A DNA stretch of 61,425 bases from Acidobacteriota bacterium (GTDB lineage Bacteria; Acidobacteriota; Thermoanaerobaculia; Multivoradales; JAHEKO01). The position numbers and the translations under genes are program-made. Below, one piece after another: positions 49,964-58,298 of the stretch (position 1 is its first letter; each line of letters starts with the position of its first letter). The DNA lies in contig JAOTWP010000007.1 in the NCBI GenBank assembly GCA_029862975.1, forward strand, positions 1-61,425, written 5' to 3'. Under the pieces are notes generated by a model. That model did not search any database. It saw nothing but the letters and a program-made list of their open reading frames with translations, and was not told the DNA's origin.

Positions 49964-52900
49964 CTAGATGCTGAAGCGAACCCCGAGGAAGTACCTCTGC
50001 GGAGGCACGAACTGGATGCCCTCGCCGAACGCCGCGGCGCCCGAGCCGGCCACCAGGTCCTCGTCGCGGATGGAGCCCTGCTCGTCGAAGACGTTGAAGC
50101 TGTCGAGGAAGAACTCGCCCTCGAACCGGCCGAAGGACCGGTTGTACTGGACGCGCAGGTCGAGAGTGCCCCAGCTCGGATTGGTGAGCGAGCCGACGGC
50201 GTCGGGCGCGAGCCAGCGGCTGGTGATGCCCGCGAACTCGAACTCCTCGCCGGTGGGGACGCGGATCGGCAGGTTGCGGCGCGACGCGCTGAACGTGCGG
50301 CTGGCGATGGTGCCCGAGTTCCAGCGGTACTGGCCGCCGAGCACGATGCCGTTGTCGAAGTGGTAGGAGCCGGCCAGCTTGACCAGGTTCTCGATCAGGC
50401 CGGGCTGCGTGCCCTGCTGACCGGGCGCCCGCGGATCGAGAAACAGAACATCGCCCTGGAAGTCGGCGTTGGAGTCCGAGTTGGAGTTCCCCGTGCCGTC
50501 GGCGATGAGCGCCGAGGCCAGAGCCTGCCACTTGTCGCTGTAGCGCTTGCGGAAGACCAGCTCCAGACCGTCCCAATCCCGCTCGCCGCCGGCCAGAGTC
50601 GCGATGACGAAGTTCGACCCCGGGTTCTCCGTGTAACCGAAGTAGTCGAGGCCGAGCCACAGCGAGTCGGGATGATCGAGCGGGCCCGGATAGAGGGTGC
50701 CGCCACCCACCTGATCGGCGTAGAGCGCCAGGTCGTAGTCCTCGAGGATGTCGCGCGTCTGGCGCGAGATGTAGGACGCCTCGAAGCTCATGTTCTGACC
50801 CAGGTCGCGCTGGTAGCCGACCATCAGATCGTCGGTGTACGGCGTCTTGGTGGTCGGCGCGAAGAACGCGTCCTGCGCCACCGGGCCGCCGCGGGTGCGG
50901 AACGTGAGCCAGTCGTCGATCGCCGAGACGTAGACCTGCTCGTCGCGGATCCGGCCGGTCAGCGTACCGGCGAACTGGGTCATGTTGTTGCGCACCGGAT
51001 CGAAGTAGCGGCCGTAGTAGGCGGACAGCTTCTGCCGGCCGTCACCCTTCAGGTCGTAGACCACGCTGATGCGCGGGGCGTACTCGAGGTCGAACTTGAA
51101 GATCTCTTGGCCGGTGGTGGCCTTGTGCCTCCACTCTTCCGCGCGGACACCCGCGTTGACGCTCCACTGGCCGTTCTGCCAGGTGTCCTGGATGTAGTAG
51201 ATCGCGCCTTCGGAGCCCAGGGTCTGGGGACCGGCGGCCGTCTGGATGATGCGCTCGTAGTTGATGTCGCCCGTCGGGTTGCCCGCGGTGCTGTTGAACT
51301 GCAAGCCAGCGCCGACCTCTTCCTCCGAGAGCACGCCATCGTGGTTGGTGTCCATCGCGGCGTAGATCTCGTCCTTCCGGGGATCGGCGTTGATCGTGTT
51401 GATCAGGCCTCCGAAGTCACTGGCGTTCGTGTGGTTGAACGTCGTGTCGGTCCAGGTGAGGTTGGCGATGTCGTTGGCCGTGAGGTTGTCGCCCAGGTAA
51501 CGGATGTCGGGCGAGGTGAAGACGGCCGGTGGGTTGCCCGTGGTCGTGGAGTCGCGGAAGCTGATGTTCTCGGACCGCTCGGCACCGAACTTGAGGGTGT
51601 GGTCGCCCCAGCTCGTGCCGGCGAAGAACTCGTAGGTTCCCTTCAAGAACTCGTTGTCGCGCTCGTCCACCAGGTTGGCTCCGGAGCCGCCCTTCTGCTC
51701 GTCCTGCAGCGAGAAGGTGCCCTGGTCCGACTCGAGGAAGATGACGTTGTTGCGGGTCGACGGATCGGCGGCGAACGTCGAGGACTCGCCGTTGTGCTTG
51801 CCGCCGGAGACGTCGAGGAACGCCTGCGAGCCGAACACGTGCGAGTAGTTGACCGTGAAGCGGTCACCACCGGTCTCGCGCGTCGAGTCGCGGTTGTTGA
51901 GCACGTCGCGCAGCAGGCTGCCCGAACGGTCCGTCGGGTCGCTCAGGTACGTGCCCGTGATCCGGTCGGCGCCGGTCGGCGCCCAGCTGAGCTTGAAGAA
52001 GCCCTGGTCGGAGGTCTCGGTCACGGTCCGCAGAAACTCGTCGGTATCGAGGCTGATGACGTCCTCGTTGAGCTCGGTCTGGCGGAAGCTGCCGAAGAAC
52101 CACGCCTTGTCCTGGACGATGGGGCCGCCCAGGGTGATCGCCGTGTCGAACGTGTCGAACTTGGCGTCGGGAGCGTTCTTGTTGCTGGCGACGAGCGAGT
52201 CGTTCTGGAAGTAGTAGTTGACGGAGCCGGAGAAGGCGTTGCCGCCGCTCTTCGTGACCACGCTGGAGATCAGGCCCGCGGAGCCGACGAACTCCGCCGG
52301 GATGCCGCCGGTGATGACGCTCTGCTCCTGGATGATCTCGGTGTTGAGATCGGCGCCGTACGTCCCCTGGACCGGGTCCGTCACGTTGATGCCTTCGAGG
52401 TAGTAGAAGTTGTCGCGCGAAACGCCGTTCTCACCGCCGATGTCGCGGTAGTTCAGGCCCGAGCGCGAAGCCGGGTTCTGCTCGCGCACCGTCGGATCCG
52501 TCGGCATCACGCCGGGAACCAGCTGCAGATAGCTCTGGTAGGAGCGGCCGGTGGGCAGCGACTCCGTGAGCTCGAGGGTGATGTCCTGGCCCGTCACCGC
52601 CGAGGTGACGTCGACGATCGGCGACTCCGAGGTGACGACCAGCTCCTCCGTCACCGAGCTCAGGCTCAGGGTGATGCGCAGGGTCGTCGTCTGGCCGGCC
52701 TTGACCAGGACGTTCTCGTTGCGCGCGCCGTTGAATCCTTCGAGGCTCGAGATCACCACGTACCTGGCCGAGGGAGCGAGACCCGTGAGGGTCGCGACGC
52801 CGTCGGCATTGGTGACCGAGTTGCGGGTGCCGAGGACCTCGGTGGACTCGGCCATCACCGTGACTCCGGGGAGCCGGCTGCCGTCCTGGGCCTCGGCGAT

Positions 52901-52993
52901 GACTTGGATGGAGCCGTTGGAGCCCTGGGCGAATGCGGTCGCACCCGACAGAAGCGCCAGGCCGACTGCCATGGCTATAACGATACGTTTCAA
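49964..52993 (-). CDS. TonB-dependent receptor (Oar-like) with carboxypeptidase-regulatory N-terminus and EF-hand loop
   Basis: 1009 residues. The start is TTG at 52993, preceded by AAGGAGGTG, a full anti-Shine-Dalgarno complement. The signal peptide is LKRIVIAMAVGLALLSGATAFA. The carboxypeptidase-regulatory domain (GVTVMAESTEVLGTRNSVTNADG) is followed by the plug (SLPTGRSYQSYLQLVPGV; FYYLEGINVTDPV) and a 22-strand barrel ending FLGVRFSI with an aromatic next to last. Long extracellular loops include NADPRKDEIYAAMDTNHDGV, whose DTNHDGVLSEEE is a textbook EF-hand calcium loop (51317-51352). It imports or binds large substrates such as peptides or glycans with energy from TonB; the ligand is unknown. 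Confidence 0.92.
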   Translation of the reverse strand: MKRIVIAMAVGLALLSGATAFAQGSNGSIQVIAEAQDGSRLPGVTVMAESTEVLGTRNSVTNADGVATLTGLAPSARYVVISSLEGFNGARNENVLVKAGQTTTLRITLSLSSVTEELVVTSESPIVDVTSAVTGQDITLELTESLPTGRSYQSYLQLVPGVMPTDPTVREQNPASRSGLNYRDIGGENGVSRDNFYYLEGINVTDPVQGTYGADLNTEIIQEQSVITGGIPAEFVGSAGLISSVVTKSGGNAFSGSVNYYFQNDSLVASNKNAPDAKFDTFDTAITLGGPIVQDKAWFFGSFRQTELNEDVISLDTDEFLRTVTETSDQGFFKLSWAPTGADRITGTYLSDPTDRSGSLLRDVLNNRDSTRETGGDRFTVNYSHVFGSQAFLDVSGGKHNGESSTFAADPSTRNNVIFLESDQGTFSLQDEQKGGSGANLVDERDNEFLKGTYEFFAGTSWGDHTLKFGAERSENISFRDSTTTGNPPAVFTSPDIRYLGDNLTANDIANLTWTDTTFNHTNASDFGGLINTINADPRKDEIYAAMDTNHDGVLSEEEVGAGLQFNSTAGNPTGDINYERIIQTAAGPQTLGSEGAIYYIQDTWQNGQWSVNAGVRAEEWRHKATTGQEIFKFDLEYAPRISVVYDLKGDGRQKLSAYYGRYFDPVRNNMTQFAGTLTGRIRDEQVYVSAIDDWLTFRTRGGPVAQDAFFAPTTKTPYTDDLMVGYQRDLGQNMSFEASYISRQTRDILEDYDLALYADQVGGGTLYPGPLDHPDSLWLGLDYFGYTENPGSNFVIATLAGGERDWDGLELVFRKRYSDKWQALASALIADGTGNSNSDSNADFQGDVLFLDPRAPGQQGTQPGLIENLVKLAGSYHFDNGIVLGGQYRWNSGTIASRTFSASRRNLPIRVPTGEEFEFAGITSRWLAPDAVGSLTNPSWGTLDLRVQYNRSFGRFEGEFFLDSFNVFDEQGSIRDEDLVAGSGAAAFGEGIQFVPPQRYFLGVRFSI

Positions 52994-53347
52994 GTTACAC
53001 CTCCTTGATCGAAACTGGTTGACGGTTCCCTGGCCGGTGAGAACGAGCGGCGTGCTTGTCCGCGGGCTCGTGGAGACCAAGGCCGTGCTCCGTGTGCGAG
53101 CAGCATACTCGACTCGAGACGGCTGCGCGGGCACGGCAACACGATAGTTCACCTGGTTTGCAAAACGGAGGCCACGCCACCGCCCTCGGCGCCCGTCGAG
53201 GCGCGCCTCGCCCGGCCCCGGAAGACCCGTCGGAAGCCTTTTCGAATCAGCGACTTGCGGTCATTCCAGAGCACTCGGGAGCCGGGGCTCGGCAGTCGCA
53301 CTCGAGACCGCAGCGGAACGCGAGGTTCACTAGGACGCAGCGTGGAT
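52994..53347. other. 354-bp gap upstream of the TonB receptor
   Basis: Apart from the AAGGAGGTG ribosome site at 53006-52998, I see no gene, no convincing sigma-70 pair and no RNA motif. The AT-rich 7-4-7 hairpin GATTCAA/TTGAATC (53345-53362) at its right edge covers the stop of the next gene. Confidence 0.5.
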
Positions 53348-54460
53348 TCAATCTTTTGAATCGACCGCCCCGGCAGCGCTCCCTCCCAGGCCCGTCAGCT
53401 TCACCTGCAGGCGCGCCCGCTCGCTCTTGTCGGCCGCCAGCGCCAGGGCCTTGCGCAGGCTCGACAGGGCTCGTTTCGGGGCTCCGGCCGCCAGGTGGGC
53501 GTCGGCCAGCAGCTCGTGGAAGTCCGACGCTTCGGGCAGCAGCCGCACGGCCTCGCGCAGGCGAGCCACGGCCTCCCGCGGCTCGTCCTCGGCCAGCGCC
53601 TTGACTCCCTGCCGGAACTGGTAGAACGGGTTGCGCCGCCGCTGCTCCTCGACCTCGGCGACGAGCCGCTCGCCCTCCTCGATCCGGCCGACGGCCAGGT
53701 AGAGGCTGGCGAGGTTCCAGCGCGCCGTGACGTCCGCCGGGGCGGCGGCGAGGGCCCGCCCGTAGGATTCCTCGGCGGCCGCAAACTTCCCCTGCCGGCG
53801 CTGCGCCACGCCGAGATTGGTCCAGGCCGGGTTGAAGGTCTCGTCGGCCGCGAGCGCGCTGCGGAAGCGGCCCGCGGCGGCCTCGAGGTCGCCGGCGGCC
53901 AGCTGCTCCACTCCCAGGTTGTTGAGGAAGTGCGCCAGCGCCCGGCGGTCGCTGATCCGCCTCGTCGACAGGTAGTGCTTCTGCTGGCCGGGCAGGAAGT
54001 CCACCCGGTTCCTCCCGTTGTCGATCTCGGCCTCGGCGAACATATGCATGTTGACGACGATCACGTCGCCGCGCCGGTCCCAGCTCGACGCCTCCGACAC
54101 CTCGTGGAAGGAGACCTCGAGGCCGACCTCCCGCGCCAGGGCGACGAAGAGCAGCGTAAAGGACAGGCAGTTGCCGCTGGCGGCGTCGAACGTCTCCTGC
54201 GCGGTCCGGGTGGCCGTGTTGCCGTACGTGACGCCCAGCCCGTCCTTGCCGAACATCGCGTCGACGAGGGCGCGGAACCGGTCGTCGCGGTTGACGTTGG
54301 CCGGCACCCGCTCGGCGAGGAACCGTTTCGCCTCGGCGTCGAGGGCGAGGATGTCGCGCGCGGTCGCCGGCGCCGCGTCGCTTGCCGCCTGCGCCCCGGC
54401 GGCCGCCGCCAGGAGCACCAGGGCTGCGCACGGGAGCACCGCCCGCCGCCTCGGTCTCAC
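53348..54460 (-). CDS. Transglutaminase-like and TPR exported protein
   Basis: 370 residues from a GTG overlapping the previous stop (GTGA), with GGGAG upstream. After a signal peptide (AVLPCAALVLLAAAAGAQA) comes a transglutaminase-like core with SGNCLSFTLLFVALAREVGL (the catalytic cysteine), the FHEVSEASSWDRRGD segment and VVNMHMF (histidine). From about 170 onward there are TPR repeats: HFLNNLGVEQLAAGDLEAAA, AWTNLGVAQRRQGKFAAAEE, RWNLASLYLAVGRIEEGERL. The cysteine-peptidase fold suggests it processes or crosslinks a protein or peptide in the periplasm. Coupling to the SGNH-TPR gene just upstream indicates a common task. Confidence 0.75.
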   Translation of the reverse strand: MRPRRRAVLPCAALVLLAAAAGAQAASDAAPATARDILALDAEAKRFLAERVPANVNRDDRFRALVDAMFGKDGLGVTYGNTATRTAQETFDAASGNCLSFTLLFVALAREVGLEVSFHEVSEASSWDRRGDVIVVNMHMFAEAEIDNGRNRVDFLPGQQKHYLSTRRISDRRALAHFLNNLGVEQLAAGDLEAAAGRFRSALAADETFNPAWTNLGVAQRRQGKFAAAEESYGRALAAAPADVTARWNLASLYLAVGRIEEGERLVAEVEEQRRRNPFYQFRQGVKALAEDEPREAVARLREAVRLLPEASDFHELLADAHLAAGAPKRALSSLRKALALAADKSERARLQVKLTGLGGSAAGAVDSKD

Positions 54461-56859
54461 GCGCCGGGATCTCCCTTGCCGAGGCTCGCCGCCAGCCGCT
54501 CGGCGTTGGCCCGCGCCTGGCTCAAGGCGGGGTCGAGCCGCGCCGCCTGGCGGTAGAGCTCGAGGGCGCGCTCCGGCTCGCCCAGGTGCTCGCACAGCGC
54601 CGCGAGGTCGTTGGCGGCCAGCGCGTTGCGCGGATTGAGCTCCAGCGCGCGCTCGAGGCTCGCCCGCGCCGCCGCGAGCTCGTTGCCGAGAATGAGAGCC
54701 CGGCCCAGGCCGTAGCGCAGGCGGTCGTCGTCCGGCACGGCGGCGACGGCGCGCCGCAGGGTGGCCAGACCGGCGGCGGGCTGCCCGTTCTCGAGCTGGA
54801 GGAACGCCAGGTCGAGCCAGGCGGCCGCCAGCCCCGCGTCCAGCCGGACGGCCTCGGCGAAGGCCCGCTGGGAGTCCTCGAGCCGGCCCAGCCCGGCCAG
54901 GGCGAGCCCCTGGTTGGCGAACGCCTCGGCGAAGCCCGGGCGCAGCCGGGTGGCCCGGGCGTAGCTCGCCACGGCGCCTTCGAGATCGCCGAGGGCCAGG
55001 CGCGCGTTGCCGAGGTTGTTGTGCGCCTCGGCGAAGTCCGGCTCGATCTCCACCGCCTGGCGGGCCGCGGCGAGCGCCTCGGCGGGCCGCCCCGCGTCCT
55101 TGTACGAGCTGCTCAAGTTGTTCCAGGCGCCCGCCATCCGGGGGGCGAGCTCGACCGCGCGCTCGCCGGCAGCGACCGCGCCGGCGGCGTCGCCGAGCCG
55201 CGCGAAGAGCGAGCCGAGCTGGTCGTGCACCCGGGCGCTCTCCGGTTCGAGCCGCGCCGCTTCCTCGAGCTCGCGGCGGGCCGCCTCGAGGTCGCCGCCA
55301 TCGAGCGCCACGACCCCGGCGTTGTAGTGCACCTCCCAGTCGTCCTCCAGGGTCTCGGCCGCCTCCGCCGCGAACCGTCCCGCCTCCTCCGTCTTGCCCG
55401 CCCAGAGCAGCACCTTGGAGAGGTTCTTGAGCGCCTCGGCCCGCTCCTCGGGGCCGATGCGGCCCTCGATCGCCGCGGCCACCGCCGGCGAGATCCGCTC
55501 GCGCCAGTCGGCCGGCGGAGCGACGACGCCGAGCCCCTCCAGGGCGCCGAGCAGCTCGGCGGCGAGCAGCCCGTTGACCTCGATCGTCGGATGGACGTGA
55601 TCGAGGAAGCTCTCCGCGCCCGGGCTCCCCTTCCCGCTGCGGGCCCGCGCCGACTCCGCGAGCCGGCGCTCGAAGTCGACCAGCGGCACCGCGTTGGCGG
55701 CGGCCAGCTCGCGGATGGCCTCGTTGATCGCGGGCAGCGCCCGCAGCGGGCACACGTCCTCTTCGAGCGCCCGCCGCAGCGCGTCGCGGGCGGCCTCGTC
55801 GTCGCCGAGCTCCGACAGCGCGCGCCCCAGGGCGAAGTGGCTCTCCGCGTAGCGGGGGTCGAGCGCCACGGCCTCGCCCGCCGCCCTCGCCGCGGCGGCG
55901 GCGTCGCCGGCCGCCTGCGCCGCACGCGCCGCCGCCAGGAGGTCCTCGATCGAGCGCCGCGCCGCCTCGGGCAGCCCGTCCGAGAACTGGCTCTTGAAGG
56001 GGGAGAAGTCGCGCTCGTTGACGGGGATCGTCACCAGCAGCACCTGGGCCCCGGCGCTGCGGGCGAGGTTGATCATCCGCTGCAGGTTGAACCGGTAGTG
56101 CTCGATCACCCGGCGCGTGAACTCGTCGTCGCGGTGGTAGTACTCGAGGCCGGCCGAGTCGTCGAGCAGCTCCTTGACCTCGCCGGTCATCTGGTAGCGC
56201 CGGCGGGCGGCCGCCTCGCGGGCCCGCAGAGCCCTGCGGCCGACCGCCCACAGCCGCGAGTGCTGGAGGAGGAGCCGCGCCCGGGTCAGCGCCACGGGCT
56301 CGGCGATCAGCCCCTCGTAGGTGCGTTTCTCGAGGAACTCGTTGTTGCCGGAGTAGACGACGAAGAGATCCGGGTCGTATCCGGCCAGCTCCTCCATCAG
56401 CGTCGCCACCCGGTAGCTGGCGTAGGAGATGCCGCCGGCGTTGACCACCTCCCAGCGCCGCTGCGGAGCCACCGCCTCGAGGTAGGCCCGCAGCCAGCCC
56501 GCGAAGGAGGTCGAGTCGGCGAACGGCCGGCCGTAGGTCGTCGATCCGCCCACGGCGAAGATCCGGTAGGTCCCAAAGCCTTTCGTGCGCGAGAACCGCT
56601 GATCGTTGAACAGCGCCCGCTTGTTGGCCGCCGTCCGCAAGGCGGCGCCGTCGGGCGTCGGCTCGAACAGCCGGATCGAGCCCTGGAAGCCGACGTAGGG
56701 ATCCTCCTCCACGAGCAGCGTGTCGACGCCGGCCAGCCAGAGGATCCCCTCCGCGAGCACGAAGAAGAGGACGAACGCCACGGCCGAAAAGGCGAGCTTG
56801 CGCCGCAGGGGCATCTGCGCGGCGGACGCGGGCGGGCTGGCGCGCCGGCTCTTTCTCAT
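54457..56859 (-). CDS. Membrane SGNH/GDSL hydrolase fused to TPR repeats
   Basis: 800 residues. One N-terminal helix (LAFSAVAFVLFFVLAEGILW) anchors an SGNH hydrolase domain with FAVGGSTTYG (nucleophile Ser), NAGGISYASYR (Gly), YSGNNEFLE (Asn) and, much later, FLDHVHPT (Asp and His). An inserted helical region separates the blocks. The C-terminal 350 residues hold about nine TPRs (AWNNLSSSYKDAGRPAEALA; AHNNLGNARLALGDLEGAVA; AFANQGLALAGLGRLEDSQR). SGNH esterases often deacylate glycans or peptidoglycan, and the TPRs probably bind protein partners. ATG 56859 has CGGAG 5 nt upstream; ATG 56877 is an alternative. Substrate unknown. Confidence 0.82.
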   Translation of the reverse strand: MRKSRRASPPASAAQMPLRRKLAFSAVAFVLFFVLAEGILWLAGVDTLLVEEDPYVGFQGSIRLFEPTPDGAALRTAANKRALFNDQRFSRTKGFGTYRIFAVGGSTTYGRPFADSTSFAGWLRAYLEAVAPQRRWEVVNAGGISYASYRVATLMEELAGYDPDLFVVYSGNNEFLEKRTYEGLIAEPVALTRARLLLQHSRLWAVGRRALRAREAAARRRYQMTGEVKELLDDSAGLEYYHRDDEFTRRVIEHYRFNLQRMINLARSAGAQVLLVTIPVNERDFSPFKSQFSDGLPEAARRSIEDLLAAARAAQAAGDAAAAARAAGEAVALDPRYAESHFALGRALSELGDDEAARDALRRALEEDVCPLRALPAINEAIRELAAANAVPLVDFERRLAESARARSGKGSPGAESFLDHVHPTIEVNGLLAAELLGALEGLGVVAPPADWRERISPAVAAAIEGRIGPEERAEALKNLSKVLLWAGKTEEAGRFAAEAAETLEDDWEVHYNAGVVALDGGDLEAARRELEEAARLEPESARVHDQLGSLFARLGDAAGAVAAGERAVELAPRMAGAWNNLSSSYKDAGRPAEALAAARQAVEIEPDFAEAHNNLGNARLALGDLEGAVASYARATRLRPGFAEAFANQGLALAGLGRLEDSQRAFAEAVRLDAGLAAAWLDLAFLQLENGQPAAGLATLRRAVAAVPDDDRLRYGLGRALILGNELAAARASLERALELNPRNALAANDLAALCEHLGEPERALELYRQAARLDPALSQARANAERLAASLGKGDPGA

Positions 56860-56914
56860 CCTGGCTCCGCTGCTCATGATAACCACCCCCGGCCGTGACC
56901 CCACGGCGGGGCGT

Positions 56915-56920
56915 TACAAT
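56915..56920 (+). promoter_or_regulatory. Minus-10 TACAAT upstream of the TPR gene
   Basis: TACAAT in the gap between the two divergent TPR genes, with a predicted leader of about 60 nt. The complement lies near the other gene's upstream region too. Confidence 0.35.
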
Positions 56921-56987
56921 GCGCCGGAACGGTGCGCCGCCGCAAGCGCCCGGACGCCGCCGTCCACCCGCTCGACAGGAGACTACG

Positions 56988-58259
56988 ATGTCACGCACCC
57001 CAACCTCGGTCCTCGTCGTCCTCGCCGTCGTCCTGGCCCTCCCCCTCCCTCTCCCGGCCCAGATCGCCCGCATGGTCGGCATCGTGGTCGACGAGCAGGG
57101 CGACCCGATCGAGGGGGTGACGATCACGGTGACCTGCGCCACGAAGCCGGAGTTCCGCGAGCGGCTCACGACGCGCAAGAACGGGCAGTTCTCGATCAAC
57201 TTCCGCGATCCCTACCTGACCTACACCTTCGTCGTGGGCAAGGAGGGCTACCAGAGCTTCCAGCAGGACATCGGGGGCACGTCGACGGAGATCATGCGGC
57301 CGAGGTTCGTGCTCAACAAGGCCGAGCCGGCCGCGGCGCCCCCGGCCGAGGCGGCCCTGCCGGAGGCGCCGGCGGGCGTGGCCAGCGAGGCGGTCACGGC
57401 CTACAACGCGGGGGTCACCGCGCTCAAGGCGGGTGATCTCCAGACTGCGCGGCGGCAGCTCGAGGCGGCGCTCGCGGCGGACGCCGGGCTCGCCCCGGCC
57501 CGCTCGGCCCTGGCCGGGATCTATCTCGACCAGCGCCTTTTCCAGGAGGCGGTGGAGATGGCCGAATCCGCGCTGGCCTTGAACGCCGGCGACGTCGACG
57601 CCCTCAAGGTCGCGCACGAGGCCTACCTCGCCGTCGGCGAGCGCGAGAAGGCGGAGAGCGCCTCCGCCGCCCTGGCCACGCTCGAGGACCAGGCCTCGAG
57701 CGCCACCAGGAGCTACAACGAGGGCGGCGCCGCGTACCAGGCGGGCGATCTCGACACCGCGCTCGCCAAGTTCCGGGAAGCGGCGCGGCTCAATCCCGGT
57801 CTCCACGACGCGCACCATGCCGTCGCCTCGCTGCTGGCCAAGCGCGGCGACTTCGCCGCCGCCGCCGAGGCCGCGGAAAAGGCGCTCGCCTTGAGGCCCG
57901 ACGATCCGCGGACCCTGCGCATCGCCTACGAGTCGTATCGCGCCCTGGGCCAGTCCGAGCGCGCCCAGAACGCCCTCGTCGCGCTGGCTGCCGCCGACCC
58001 CGAGATGGGAGCCCAGGGGCTTCTCGAGCAGGGCAACGAGCGGTTCCAGGCGGGCGACGTCGAACAGGCCATGCTGCTGCTGTCGAGCGCCGTCGAGATC
58101 GATCCCGATCTGCCCAAGGCGCATTACCTGCTGGGGCTGTGCTACCTCAACTCCGGGCGCAGCAGCGAGGCCAGGGAGCATCTCGAGACGTTCCTCGCCC
58201 TGGCGCCGGACGACGCCGAGGCGCCGGCCGCGCGGGACATGCTCGGCTACCTCCAGTAG
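56988..58259 (+). CDS. Secreted carboxypeptidase-regulatory/TPR protein
   Basis: 423 residues. Signal peptide MSRTPTSVLVVLAVVLALPL, then a transthyretin-like regulatory domain (VGIVVDEQGDPIEGVTITVT; TTRKNGQFSINFRD; VVGKEGYQSFQQDIGG) to about 105. From 130 onward it has TPR-type repeats: AYNAGVTALKAGDLQTARRQ, SYNEGGAAYQAGDLDTALAK, LLEQGNERFQAGDVEQAMLL, AHYLLGLCYLNSGRSSEARE. AGGAG lies 6 nt before the ATG. It is divergent from the SGNH-TPR pair and likely works in the same protein-interaction setting. No enzyme motif is visible. Confidence 0.78.
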   Translation: MSRTPTSVLVVLAVVLALPLPLPAQIARMVGIVVDEQGDPIEGVTITVTCATKPEFRERLTTRKNGQFSINFRDPYLTYTFVVGKEGYQSFQQDIGGTSTEIMRPRFVLNKAEPAAAPPAEAALPEAPAGVASEAVTAYNAGVTALKAGDLQTARRQLEAALAADAGLAPARSALAGIYLDQRLFQEAVEMAESALALNAGDVDALKVAHEAYLAVGEREKAESASAALATLEDQASSATRSYNEGGAAYQAGDLDTALAKFREAARLNPGLHDAHHAVASLLAKRGDFAAAAEAAEKALALRPDDPRTLRIAYESYRALGQSERAQNALVALAAADPEMGAQGLLEQGNERFQAGDVEQAMLLLSSAVEIDPDLPKAHYLLGLCYLNSGRSSEAREHLETFLALAPDDAEAPAARDMLGYLQ

Positions 58260-58298
58260 CCCTCGCCGCCAGGACGGCTCGGGCCAGGGGTAGCAGAA

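Noticed and set aside
49928-53008. A 1026-codon plus-strand frame opposite the TonB receptor
   Set aside because: High-GC antisense shadow; no signal, motif or ribosome site, while the other strand has a complete TonB receptor.
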